A stretch of DNA of 6,289 nt from a bacterium (GTDB taxonomy: Bacteria > UBA9089 > JAHJRX01): assembly GCA_030017825.1 (NCBI GenBank), contig JASEGW010000090.1, positions 1 to 6,289 on the forward strand. Direction: 5' to 3'. Positions 1 to 5,621 of this stretch are shown in pieces. A program made the translations under genes and the position numbers. Below the pieces are notes generated by a model. That model had not been told where the DNA came from, did not search any database, and saw nothing but the letters and a program-made list of their open reading frames with translations. Each line of letters opens with the position of its first letter. The stretch's first letter is position 1.

Positions 1-51
1 TTATTCTTGAAACTATAGAATTTTTTGTGGTTTGTGTTTAGAGAGGAAAAT
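1..51 (+). other. Upstream edge, leader of htpX
   Basis: There is no assignable gene here. One frame is open from base 3 to a TAG at 39-41 and could be the last dozen codons (ending FFVVCV) of a gene lying upstream. That is too short to identify and may be chance. If it is real, htpX would follow it by about ten bases and be cotranscribed with it. Confidence 0.3.
43..47 (+). promoter_or_regulatory. Ribosome binding site that fixes the htpX start
   Basis: GAGGA lies five bases before the ATG at 52. A longer reading from a TTG at 25 would add nine residues but has no comparable Shine-Dalgarno sequence upstream, and those residues do not fit the usual HtpX N-terminus, which goes quickly into a membrane segment. 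The ATG at 52 is therefore preferred. Confidence 0.7.
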
Positions 52-903
52 ATGAATAATATTCTAAAAACTTTTGTTTTCTTAACTGCTTTAACTATAT
101 TACTAATATATACTGGATCTATTCTTGGTGGTCCTAATGGTGCTACTTATGCCTTTATTTTTGCTTTATTATTAAATGCAGGAAGTTATTGGTTTTCTGA
201 CAAAATTATTTTAAGTATTTACCGAGCAAAAAAAATTTCTAAGGAAGATTTCCCTTATCTTTATAATACAGTAAGAGAGTTAACTACAAAATCTCATCTT
301 CCGTTACCTCAAATTTATCTTATTGAAGATAATACTCCAAATGCTTTTGCCACTGGTAGAGATCCTCAACATGCAGCTATAGCTGTAACTTCAGGTATAT
401 TAAATACTTTAAATGAAGAAGAACTAAAAGGAGTTATAGCTCATGAACTATCTCATATCAAGAATAGAGATATCTTGATTGGCACTATTGCTGCCACTAT
501 AGCTGGAGCTATTACTATGTTAGCCAGCTTGGCACGATGGGCTATGATTTTTGGAGGCACCCAAAAAAACGATGAAGACAATAACCCTTTTGCTTTCCTT
601 ATTATGACTATATTAGCTCCTGTAGCTGCTTTATTAATACAAATGGCTATTTCTAGGTCTCGTGAATATTTAGCTGATAAAAGTAGTGCTCAAATGTGCG
701 AAAATCCTTTGCCTTTAGCAAATGCTTTACGAAAGCTTCATCAAAAAACTATTTATCAACCAATGGATGCAGCAACTCCTGCTACTGCCCATCTCTTCAT
801 TGTGAATCCATTAAGAGGTAATTCTATTTTAAACCTATTTAGTACGCATCCACCAATCGATGCCAGAATTAAAAAATTAGAAGCACTAAATAATATTAAT
901 TAA
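52..903 (+). CDS. htpX: HtpX family membrane zinc metalloprotease (M48)
   Basis: HtpX is an inner-membrane protease of peptidase family M48B with its active site facing the cytoplasm. It helps clear damaged or misfolded membrane proteins, a role overlapping with FtsH in E. coli. The 283-residue product is normal length for the family. Visible features are two N-terminal hydrophobic segments (about residues 6-25 and 31-48), the zinc-binding HELSH at 131-135 (H131, E132, H135) followed by KNRD, two further hydrophobic segments (about 141-168 and 180-202), and SREYLAD at 203-209, where E205 is the expected third zinc ligand. The family's C-terminal STHPPID motif is at 264-270. No catalytic residue is missing. 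The next recognisable gene begins 348 bases downstream, so htpX may be transcribed alone or with an upstream gene outside the window. I see no clear heat-shock promoter. Confidence 0.94.
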   Translation: MNNILKTFVFLTALTILLIYTGSILGGPNGATYAFIFALLLNAGSYWFSDKIILSIYRAKKISKEDFPYLYNTVRELTTKSHLPLPQIYLIEDNTPNAFATGRDPQHAAIAVTSGILNTLNEEELKGVIAHELSHIKNRDILIGTIAATIAGAITMLASLARWAMIFGGTQKNDEDNNPFAFLIMTILAPVAALLIQMAISRSREYLADKSSAQMCENPLPLANALRKLHQKTIYQPMDAATPATAHLFIVNPLRGNSILNLFSTHPPIDARIKKLEALNNIN

Positions 904-1251
904 ACTAACAACTTAAAGCATTTTTCTTCCCAAATATAATATATAGCTTTTATTTTGAGGAAAAAAGAAGTGTATAATAATCATTTAAGAACATTTTTAA
1001 TTATTGTAGGCTCAATATTGCTTTTAACTATTATGGTTAAAATTATGGCTAAAATTATAAATATTCTTTTAACTTCTTATTTTTTCCTTTTAAAAGGAAT
1101 TGGTTAGCTTCGAACTCGTAAAGGATAAATGTTTAACATGGAAAAGAGCTATAATTGTAGTTTTTGCTATTATTTTGTTTTTTGATCTTACTTGAACGAT
1201 TTTTATACTTTTAAGTTTTATAAACATGCTAATTAAGATAAAGGAATTTAT
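904..1251 (+). other. 348-base gap with hydrophobic, stop-broken reading frames
   Basis: There is no recognised gene in this T-rich stretch. It contains a short ORF at 970-1107 (listed separately). A second frame, open from 1094, reads to a TGA at 1193-1195, then stays open again to a TGA at 1253-1255 that overlaps the ATG of the PASTA gene. The second frame contains TWKRA followed by a hydrophobic run. A perfect 16-base palindrome, TTCCTTTTAAAAGGAA, at 1084-1099 lies where the two frames meet. A TATAAT at 935-940 could be a -10 element but has no good -35 at the right spacing. I see no RNA gene and no strong terminator. T-rich DNA translates into hydrophobic residues by default, so the membrane-like look is weak evidence. 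Possible readings are noncoding leader, tiny membrane peptides, or the remains of a decayed gene. Confidence 0.5.
970..1107 (+). CDS. Possible 45-residue hydrophobic small protein
   Basis: I do not recognise this ORF. It starts on GTG with GAGG at 957-960, nine bases upstream, which is an acceptable Shine-Dalgarno placement. The peptide opens with a short polar and basic stretch (MYNNHLR), then a hydrophobic run at about residues 9-22 that could be one membrane-spanning segment. Two lysines follow, then a second hydrophobic stretch to the TAG stop. It would be a small membrane protein between htpX and the PASTA gene. Against it: the ORF is short, the start is non-ATG, and the T-rich composition produces such peptides by chance. 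It could also be the first half of a frameshifted gene continuing in the frame open from 1094. Confidence 0.27.
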   Translation: MYNNHLRTFLIIVGSILLLTIMVKIMAKIINILLTSYFFLLKGIG

Positions 1252-2232
1252 ATGAAAAAATACCATCAAATAAGATTTCCTGTAATAAAAATTCTCTTAA
1301 CAGCTATTGTATTCTTCGTTATAGGAATATTTAGCTCTACTTTTGTCATAATATTTATAACTCCTCACAAGAAGCAGATTCTTGTTCCTGATTTAGTTGG
1401 TAACAATTATACTGAAGCCCTAAGAATACTAAAGAAACAAGATTTAAAATCTAAGCTAATTTTTAAATATAATAACGCTGTTGCCAAAAACCATGTAATT
1501 TCTCAACTTCCTTCTCCAAGAAAACAAGTAAGAATTGGTAGATATATTGAATTAAATATAAGTAAAGGTCCTACTTTTATTGAAGTTCCAGATATTACAA
1601 ATTTAACTTTATTAAATGCAAAAAATATTTTAAATAGAGCTGGTAAAGGTAATATTAGGGGTCTAAACATTGGAGAAGTAACTTATGTTCATTCTGCTTA
1701 CGTAGAAGCAAATACTATTATTGCCCATAATCCAACTTACGGCAAGAAAATTCCTAAAAACTCACCTGTAAATGTCTTGGTAAGTTTAGGTCCAGAAAAA
1801 CCTACTTTTTTTATGCCTAATCTTGCAGGTTTAGAATTAAAAGAAGCTATATATTCATTAAAAAACACAGGATTAATACTAAAAAAAATTGAATATAAAA
1901 TAGATAAGGATATAAAAAATGATATTGTCTTAGAACATACTCCTTGTGCTAGTACTCAGGTAAGTAGAAAAGATTTAGTAACCTTAGTAGTAAATATTAA
2001 AGAAAATAAAGAAACATTAAAACCCCATCATGCTTTTATTCACTATAAAGTACCAGAAGGTTTTTACAATTATCAAGTAAAAATATTCATTAATGACGAA
2101 CAAGGCAAAAGAGAAGTATTCAACCAAAAAAAAGTACCTGGATCAAAAATTGAATTTATAGTTCCAATAATTGGTGATGCAAAAGCTATTATATATCTAA
2201 ATGATACTCTAAAGGAAGAAAAGCAACTTTGA
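1252..2232 (+). CDS. Membrane-anchored protein with three PASTA repeats
   Basis: PASTA repeats are small extracytoplasmic modules known from penicillin-binding proteins and Ser/Thr kinases, where they contact peptidoglycan or its fragments. This 326-residue protein has a basic N-terminus, one membrane anchor (about residues 11-37), and then three repeats: about 43-106 (VPDLVG to ISKGP), 110-181 (VPDITN to VSLGP) and 187-250 (MPNLAG to VVNI). The middle repeat is longer. No kinase or transpeptidase domain is present. The C-terminal 65 or so residues (from VPEGFYNYQVKIF) form a separate beta-rich-looking region I cannot name. The start has AAGGA at 1241-1245, six bases before the ATG. The last codons overlap the rpe start, so the two are probably cotranslated. 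Its role is not known; envelope or cell-wall sensing is inferred from the domain. A fusion to a kinase is excluded by its length. Confidence 0.9.
   Translation: MKKYHQIRFPVIKILLTAIVFFVIGIFSSTFVIIFITPHKKQILVPDLVGNNYTEALRILKKQDLKSKLIFKYNNAVAKNHVISQLPSPRKQVRIGRYIELNISKGPTFIEVPDITNLTLLNAKNILNRAGKGNIRGLNIGEVTYVHSAYVEANTIIAHNPTYGKKIPKNSPVNVLVSLGPEKPTFFMPNLAGLELKEAIYSLKNTGLILKKIEYKIDKDIKNDIVLEHTPCASTQVSRKDLVTLVVNIKENKETLKPHHAFIHYKVPEGFYNYQVKIFINDEQGKREVFNQKKVPGSKIEFIVPIIGDAKAIIYLNDTLKEEKQL
2212..2231 (+). promoter_or_regulatory. rpe ribosome binding site and TTG start overlapping the upstream stop
   Basis: AAGGAAG at 2212-2218 lies inside the end of the PASTA gene, ten bases before a TTG at 2229-2231. 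That TTG shares two bases with the TGA stop of the PASTA gene (TTGA overlap). No ATG or GTG in the rpe frame lies nearby; the first in-frame ATG would delete 25 residues, including the conserved LAPSLLS strand. The TTG start is therefore well supported, and it suggests translational coupling with a modest initiation rate. Confidence 0.75.
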
Positions 2233-2900
2233 CTATAAAAAAAATAGAACTTGCTCCTTCGCTTTTATCGTGTGATTTTGGGCATATTGAAAAAGAAATA
2301 CAAATGGCGGTAGAAGCTGGTTGTCAATATATCCATTGGGATGTTATGGATGGACATTTTGTTCCCAATATTAGCTTAGGTGTTCCAGTAATTGCAAGCT
2401 TAAGAAAAAAATGCAATATAATCTTTGATGTGCATTTAATGATAGAAAACCCCCAAGCATTTATTGAACCATTCCAAAAAGCAGGAAGCGACATTATAAC
2501 TTTCCATATTGAGACTACAGATAATCCCAAGCAAATTATAAATGATATAAAAAGCAAAAAAATTAAGGCAGGAGTATCTATTAATCCTTACACTCCAATA
2601 GAAAGTGTATATGAAATACTAGATAGTGTAGATTTAATATTATTGATGACCGTTAACCCTGGTTTTGGAGCCCAATCTTTTATTCCTGAAGTACTTCCTA
2701 AAATAAAAACTCTACGAAATATTATAGAAAGTCGTAATTTAAGCTTCTTATTAGAAGTTGACGGAGGAATAAATTTACAAACAGTTACTGAAGTACTAGA
2801 TGCTGGAGCAAACCTTATTGTAGCTGGGTCTAGTATATACCATAGCAAAGACCCGAAGAAAACCATTCAACAATTCAAAGAAATATTTGAGAAATATTAA
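2229..2900 (+). CDS. rpe: Ribulose-phosphate 3-epimerase
   Basis: Rpe interconverts D-ribulose 5-phosphate and D-xylulose 5-phosphate (EC 5.1.3.1) in the pentose phosphate pathway, in the cytoplasm. The 223 residues match the usual single TIM-barrel length. Family signatures appear in order: LAPSLLSCDF (8-17), HWDVMDGHFVPNIS (36-49), FDVHLMIENP (66-75), MTVNPGFGAQSF (140-151), LEVDGGIN (175-182) and an AGSSIY phosphate-binding loop (199-204). The metal-binding and catalytic set is complete: H36, D38, H69 and D178, with the two aspartates as the acid-base pair. It follows the PASTA gene with a four-base overlap. The next gene is 340 bases downstream, so the transcript probably ends in or before the inverted-repeat element. 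Allulose-6-phosphate epimerase is a close relative, but these motifs and the housekeeping context favour Rpe. Confidence 0.97.
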   Translation: MTIKKIELAPSLLSCDFGHIEKEIQMAVEAGCQYIHWDVMDGHFVPNISLGVPVIASLRKKCNIIFDVHLMIENPQAFIEPFQKAGSDIITFHIETTDNPKQIINDIKSKKIKAGVSINPYTPIESVYEILDSVDLILLMTVNPGFGAQSFIPEVLPKIKTLRNIIESRNLSFLLEVDGGINLQTVTEVLDAGANLIVAGSSIYHSKDPKKTIQQFKEIFEKY

Positions 2901-2925
2901 ATTTATAGGACACAGATTCAACCAA

Positions 2926-2944
2926 TAGACTTACTGCGAAATAA
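2926..2944 (+). repeat. Left arm of the 19-bp inverted repeat
   Basis: The sequence is TAGACTTACTGCGAAATAA, and its exact reverse complement ends at 3094. It begins 26 bases after the rpe stop. Identity breaks on both sides: base 2925 does not pair with 3095, and base 2945 does not pair with 3075. Confidence 0.95.
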
Positions 2945-3075
2945 CAGCAATAGATACAAAAAAGCTTATAGATGCCTGCAATGGCTGGAGTTATTCAAAA
3001 ATTGTTGATTTTTTAATAAATAGCTCTATTGCCTTGTCAGTAAAGGAATTATAACATTTTTGTAAAATAACTGAT

Positions 3076-3094
3076 TTATTTCGCAGTAAGTCTA
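3076..3094 (-). repeat. Right arm of the 19-bp inverted repeat
   Basis: The sequence is TTATTTCGCAGTAAGTCTA, the exact reverse complement of 2926-2944. The two arms enclose 131 bases. In AT-rich DNA a 19-bp perfect match at this spacing, including the GC-containing core ACTGCG, is very unlikely by chance. Confidence 0.95.
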
Positions 3095-3240
3095 ATATAC
3101 ACAATACTACAAAGTTGTAATCAACAAATTTAAGCCACAAAGAATATAAAGAATTAAATGAGTTTTTTTGTGCTTTTCAAATGAAATTTTTGTACAATCT
3201 TTTATATGTTACTTTTTACAAACTTTATAAAGGATTTTAA
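3095..3240 (+). other. argC leader region
   Basis: This stretch is AT-rich and noncoding. A weak nine-pair stem can form between 3136-3144 and 3164-3172 (CACAAAGAA against TTTTTTGTG, with one G-T pair and a 19-base loop). TACAAT at 3193-3198 resembles a -10 box, with a poor TTGTGC at 3168-3173 at overly long spacing, so a promoter here is only possible. AAAGGA at 3229-3234 is a good ribosome binding site, six bases before the argC ATG. I cannot support an arginine repressor site or a riboswitch. Confidence 0.4.
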
Positions 3241-4260
3241 ATGCTTAAAGTTGGAATTATTGGAGCCACTGGTTATGCTGGTGAAGAATTAATAAAATTA
3301 TTGCTAAACCACCCTCAAGTAAAAATAACTCTTCTACAAGGTTTAGTAGAAAAAAGTACACCCATAGAAAATATATTCAAAAATTTACGCAGTAGAACAG
3401 ATCTGCTTTGTACTAATTTAGATCTAGAGCAAATTATTTCAAAGGTTGATTTAGTTTTTTTAGCTCTTCCTCATAAAGTTTCTATGGAGATAGTACCTAC
3501 CTTGCTAAAACACAATAAAAGAGTAATTGATCTAAGTGCCGATTTCCGCTTAAAAGATCCTCTCGTTTATGAAAAATGGTACCAAATAAAGCATGTTTGT
3601 CCTCAGTTTATAAATGAAGCTGTATATGGTCTTCCTGAATTGTATCGAAGCTATATAAAAAAAACAAATTTAATTGCTAACCCAGGATGTTATCCTACAA
3701 GTATTATTTTAGGCTTAGCTCCCCTAATTAAGAATAGCAAAATAAACTTAGATCAAATAATTGTCGACTCTAAGTCAGGTATCACTGGAGCAGGAAGAAT
3801 GCCCACTCCAAAAACACATTTCCCAAATTGTTATGAGAACTTCTCTGCCTATGGAATATTTAGCCATCGCCACACTCCTGAAATAGACCAAGAATTAAGT
3901 TTCTTGGCTTGTAAAGAAGTAAAGATAGTCTTTACTCCTCATCTTCTTCCCATTAATAGAGGTATATTGTCAACTATTTATGTAGATTTAAAGAATTCTA
4001 TGAGCCAACAACAGCTTTTGGAAATCTATATTAATTTTTATAAAAAAGAACCATATATCCGCATTCTAAAAGAAGGAGAATTGCCTCAGATAAAAGATGT
4101 AGCTCATACCAATTATTGTGATTTGGGCATTTTTTTAGATAAAAATCGTAAGAAAGTGTTAATTATTTCTTGTATTGACAATCTAATTAAAGGTGCTTCA
4201 GGACAGGCAGTGCAAAACATGAATATTATGTATGATTATAAAGAGAGTTCTGCCCTATGA
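3241..4260 (+). CDS. argC: N-acetyl-gamma-glutamyl-phosphate reductase
   Basis: ArgC reduces N-acetylglutamyl phosphate to the semialdehyde with NADPH (EC 1.2.1.38), the third step of arginine synthesis in the acetylated pathway. The 339 residues are typical of the common long (type 1) form. The N-terminal Rossmann dinucleotide loop GATGYAGEEL is at 8-17. LSADFRL is at 98-104, and the active-site NPGCYPT is at 147-153 with the thioester-forming C150. The SGITGAGR segment is at 179-186, HRHTPEI at 209-215 supplies the conserved histidine region, HLLPINRGI is at 234-242, and KGASGQAVQN near the end (317-326) closes the cofactor site. The ATG has a good ribosome binding site six bases upstream. 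Its stop overlaps the argJ start as ATGA, so the two form a coupled pair. No key residue is missing. Confidence 0.97.
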   Translation: MLKVGIIGATGYAGEELIKLLLNHPQVKITLLQGLVEKSTPIENIFKNLRSRTDLLCTNLDLEQIISKVDLVFLALPHKVSMEIVPTLLKHNKRVIDLSADFRLKDPLVYEKWYQIKHVCPQFINEAVYGLPELYRSYIKKTNLIANPGCYPTSIILGLAPLIKNSKINLDQIIVDSKSGITGAGRMPTPKTHFPNCYENFSAYGIFSHRHTPEIDQELSFLACKEVKIVFTPHLLPINRGILSTIYVDLKNSMSQQQLLEIYINFYKKEPYIRILKEGELPQIKDVAHTNYCDLGIFLDKNRKKVLIISCIDNLIKGASGQAVQNMNIMYDYKESSAL

Positions 4261-5459
4261 ATACACTCAAAGAAGGGGTTACTGCTCCTCAAGGATTTTT
4301 AGCTAGTGGAATTAATTGTGGAATTAAAGAAAAAAAATTTGACTTAGCTTTAATTTATTCTAAAATAAAGGCAACAACAGCTTGTTTATACACTACCAAT
4401 AAATTAAAAAGTGCTCCTATCGTAGTTACCAAGGAGCATTTGTGGAAAAATAAGAAAGCATCAGCTATTATTATAAATAGTGGTAATGCAAATACTTGTA
4501 ATGGTATTAAGGGCATTAAAGATGCTAAAGCTATGGCGGTTACTATAGCCTCATACTTAAATTTTCAAGAAAAAGAAGTTCTTGTAGCTTCCACAGGTAT
4601 TATTGGTACTCCTCTTCCTATTAAAAGAATCACTCGAGGTACCAAAGAATTAGTTAACAAATTAAGTGAAAATGGAGGACATGATGCTGCCTTAGCTATT
4701 ATGACTACCGATACAGTTCCTAAAGAATATAGCTGTAGATTTAAAATAAACAATAAAGTAGTAACTATTGGGGGAATGTGCAAGGGAGCAGGAATGATCC
4801 ACCCAAAATTAGCTACTACTTTAGCTTTTATTACTACTGATATTTCTATAAATTACAAACTATTAAAAGAAGCTTTAAAAAATAGCGTAGCTAAATCACT
4901 AAATTTAATTAGTATAGACGGTGATACTAGCCCTAATGATATGGTAGCTATTTTAGCTAATGGTAAAGCTTTAAATGATAGAATTGTTCAAAAAGATAAT
5001 AATTTCTATAAATTTCAAAAAGCCTTAGATGAGGTTCTCATTAACTTAGCTCAAATGATTGTTAGAGATGGAGAAGGGGCTACAAAATTTATAAAACTTC
5101 ATATTAAAAATGCTAAAAATTATTCTCAAGCTAAAAAAGTTGCCTTTGCCATTGCTAATTCTCCCTTAGTAAAAACAACCTTTTTTGGCGAAGACCTTAA
5201 TTGGGGAAGAATTATTAATGCTATTGGCTATAGTGATACTTATCTTGATATAAATAAAGTAGATATATATTTAGGGAATATCTTAATAGTAAAAAATTGT
5301 CTTAAGGTTTCTTTTCATAAAAATAAATTAAAAAAAATATTACAAGAAAAAGAAATCTATCTTAAGATCGATTTACACGAAGGAGAAAAAGAATTAACTA
5401 TCTGGACAACTGATTTATCTTTGGACTATGTGAAGATTAATTCTTGCTATCCTACCTAA
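4257..5459 (+). CDS. argJ: Glutamate N-acetyltransferase / ornithine acetyltransferase
   Basis: ArgJ moves the acetyl group from N-acetylornithine to glutamate (EC 2.3.1.35), recycling acetyl in arginine synthesis. Many family members also acetylate glutamate from acetyl-CoA (EC 2.3.1.1). The 400 residues are normal length. Visible motifs are SGNANTCNG (75-83), the oxyanion-hole STGIIG (112-117, T113 and G114), the self-cleavage region KGAGMIHPKLAT (176-187), DGEGATKF (271-278), and FGEDLNWGR (310-318). By family knowledge the precursor cuts itself before T187, which becomes the N-terminal nucleophile of the beta chain, leaving alpha 1-186 and beta 187-400. The residue after T187 is another threonine where methionine is common; this looks harmless. 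It starts on the ATG overlapping the argC stop, with AAAGAGAG at 4240-4247 as the likely ribosome binding site. Whether this copy is bifunctional cannot be read from the sequence. Confidence 0.97.
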   Translation: MNTLKEGVTAPQGFLASGINCGIKEKKFDLALIYSKIKATTACLYTTNKLKSAPIVVTKEHLWKNKKASAIIINSGNANTCNGIKGIKDAKAMAVTIASYLNFQEKEVLVASTGIIGTPLPIKRITRGTKELVNKLSENGGHDAALAIMTTDTVPKEYSCRFKINNKVVTIGGMCKGAGMIHPKLATTLAFITTDISINYKLLKEALKNSVAKSLNLISIDGDTSPNDMVAILANGKALNDRIVQKDNNFYKFQKALDEVLINLAQMIVRDGEGATKFIKLHIKNAKNYSQAKKVAFAIANSPLVKTTFFGEDLNWGRIINAIGYSDTYLDINKVDIYLGNILIVKNCLKVSFHKNKLKKILQEKEIYLKIDLHEGEKELTIWTTDLSLDYVKINSCYPT

Positions 5460-5484
5460 AAGCTTCCCAGATTAAAGGCTAAAG

Positions 5485-5534
5485 TTAGAAAGCAGAAGTC
5501 AGAAAACAGAAAAATAGACAATAGAGAATAGAAA
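5485..5534 (+). repeat. Degenerate heptanucleotide tandem repeat, about seven units
   Basis: Seven-base units follow one another: TTAGAAA, GCAGAAG, TCAGAAA, ACAGAAA, then a one-base slip at 5513, then ATAGACA, ATAGAGA, ATAGAAA. The consensus is roughly NYAGAAR. The two heptads before it (5471-5484) are weaker versions. The array is purine-rich on the + strand, lies 25 bases after the argJ stop, and is noncoding. It resembles the short heptameric repeats seen in intergenic DNA of some bacteria. Function is unknown. Confidence 0.6.
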
Positions 5535-5578
5535 ACAATCTAATACTAATATCTGTTATTTTATCTTTATTCTGTTTT
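5503..5578. repeat. Imperfect inverted repeat downstream of argJ
   Basis: AAAACAGAA at 5503-5511 pairs perfectly with TTCTGTTTT at 5570-5578. Further inward there are scattered A-T pairs but also mismatches. The left arm lies inside the heptad array, so the right part may be a copy of the same repeat in the opposite orientation. It is too AT-rich and too widely spaced to call a terminator. Confidence 0.35.
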
Positions 5579-5610
5579 ATGCGAAAACATTAAATAATAA
5601 ATAATATTCT

Positions 5611-5615
5611 AGGAG
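5611..5615 (+). promoter_or_regulatory. Ribosome binding site of the GAF/HD-GYP gene
   Basis: AGGAG lies six bases before the ATG at 5622. It is the strongest Shine-Dalgarno match in the window and fixes the start of the final gene. Confidence 0.75.
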
Positions 5616-5621
5616 AAAACC

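Larger units (their letters stand above)
2926..3094. mobile_element. Candidate MITE-like element or structured repeat, 169 bases, perfect 19-bp terminal inverted repeats
   Basis: Bases 2926-2944 and 3076-3094 are exact reverse complements. The outermost two bases on each side are TA, so the element can be read as a 165-base insertion with 17-bp inverted ends flanked by a TA duplication, the target preferred by the IS630/Tc1-mariner group. Internally there is a second inverted pair, GCAATAGA at 2947-2954 with TCTATTGC at 3025-3032. A near-perfect 12-bp hairpin lies close to the centre (2991-3002 with 3008-3019, one mismatch, loop TGTTG). A short TCAGT/ACTGA pair lies at 3037-3041 and 3070-3074. 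No transposase fits in the space. Because TA is self-complementary, the duplication cannot be told apart from two more bases of the repeat. Alternatives are a structured RNA at the 3' end of the rpe transcript or another repeat type. The inverted repeats are certain; their mobile nature is inferred. Confidence 0.5.

Noticed and set aside
6..12. CTTGAAA resembling a heat-shock sigma factor -35 box upstream of htpX
   Set aside because: No CCCCAT-like -10 element follows at the needed spacing, and in AT-rich DNA the seven bases alone prove nothing.
25..51. Longer HtpX starting at TTG 25
   Set aside because: It has no ribosome binding site of its own, and the extra residues are not HtpX-like. 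The ATG at 52 has GAGGA at the correct distance.
1106..1116. GCTTCGAACTC resembling the T-loop of a tRNA
   Set aside because: The flanking five bases on each side do not pair, and no acceptor or anticodon arm can be found around it.
1193..1195. TGA as a readthrough or selenocysteine codon in the hydrophobic frame before the PASTA gene
   Set aside because: There is no identifiable protein on either side and no convincing stem-loop just after the TGA. Chance or decay explains it better.
2324..2866. Minus-strand ORFs of 77 and 92 codons inside rpe
   Set aside because: They are antisense shadows of a clearly conserved gene and have no protein-family character.
2882..2897. AATATT-type palindrome at the end of rpe as a terminator
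   Set aside because: The stem is entirely A-T, lies within the coding sequence, and has no T tract after it.
3176..3200. Possible arginine repressor box upstream of argC (AATGAA followed by T-rich sequence)
   Set aside because: Only one half-site resembles the consensus and the second half is missing.
4565..4783. Minus-strand 72-codon ORF inside argJ
   Set aside because: It is an antisense shadow of argJ, which carries all its family motifs in the + frame.
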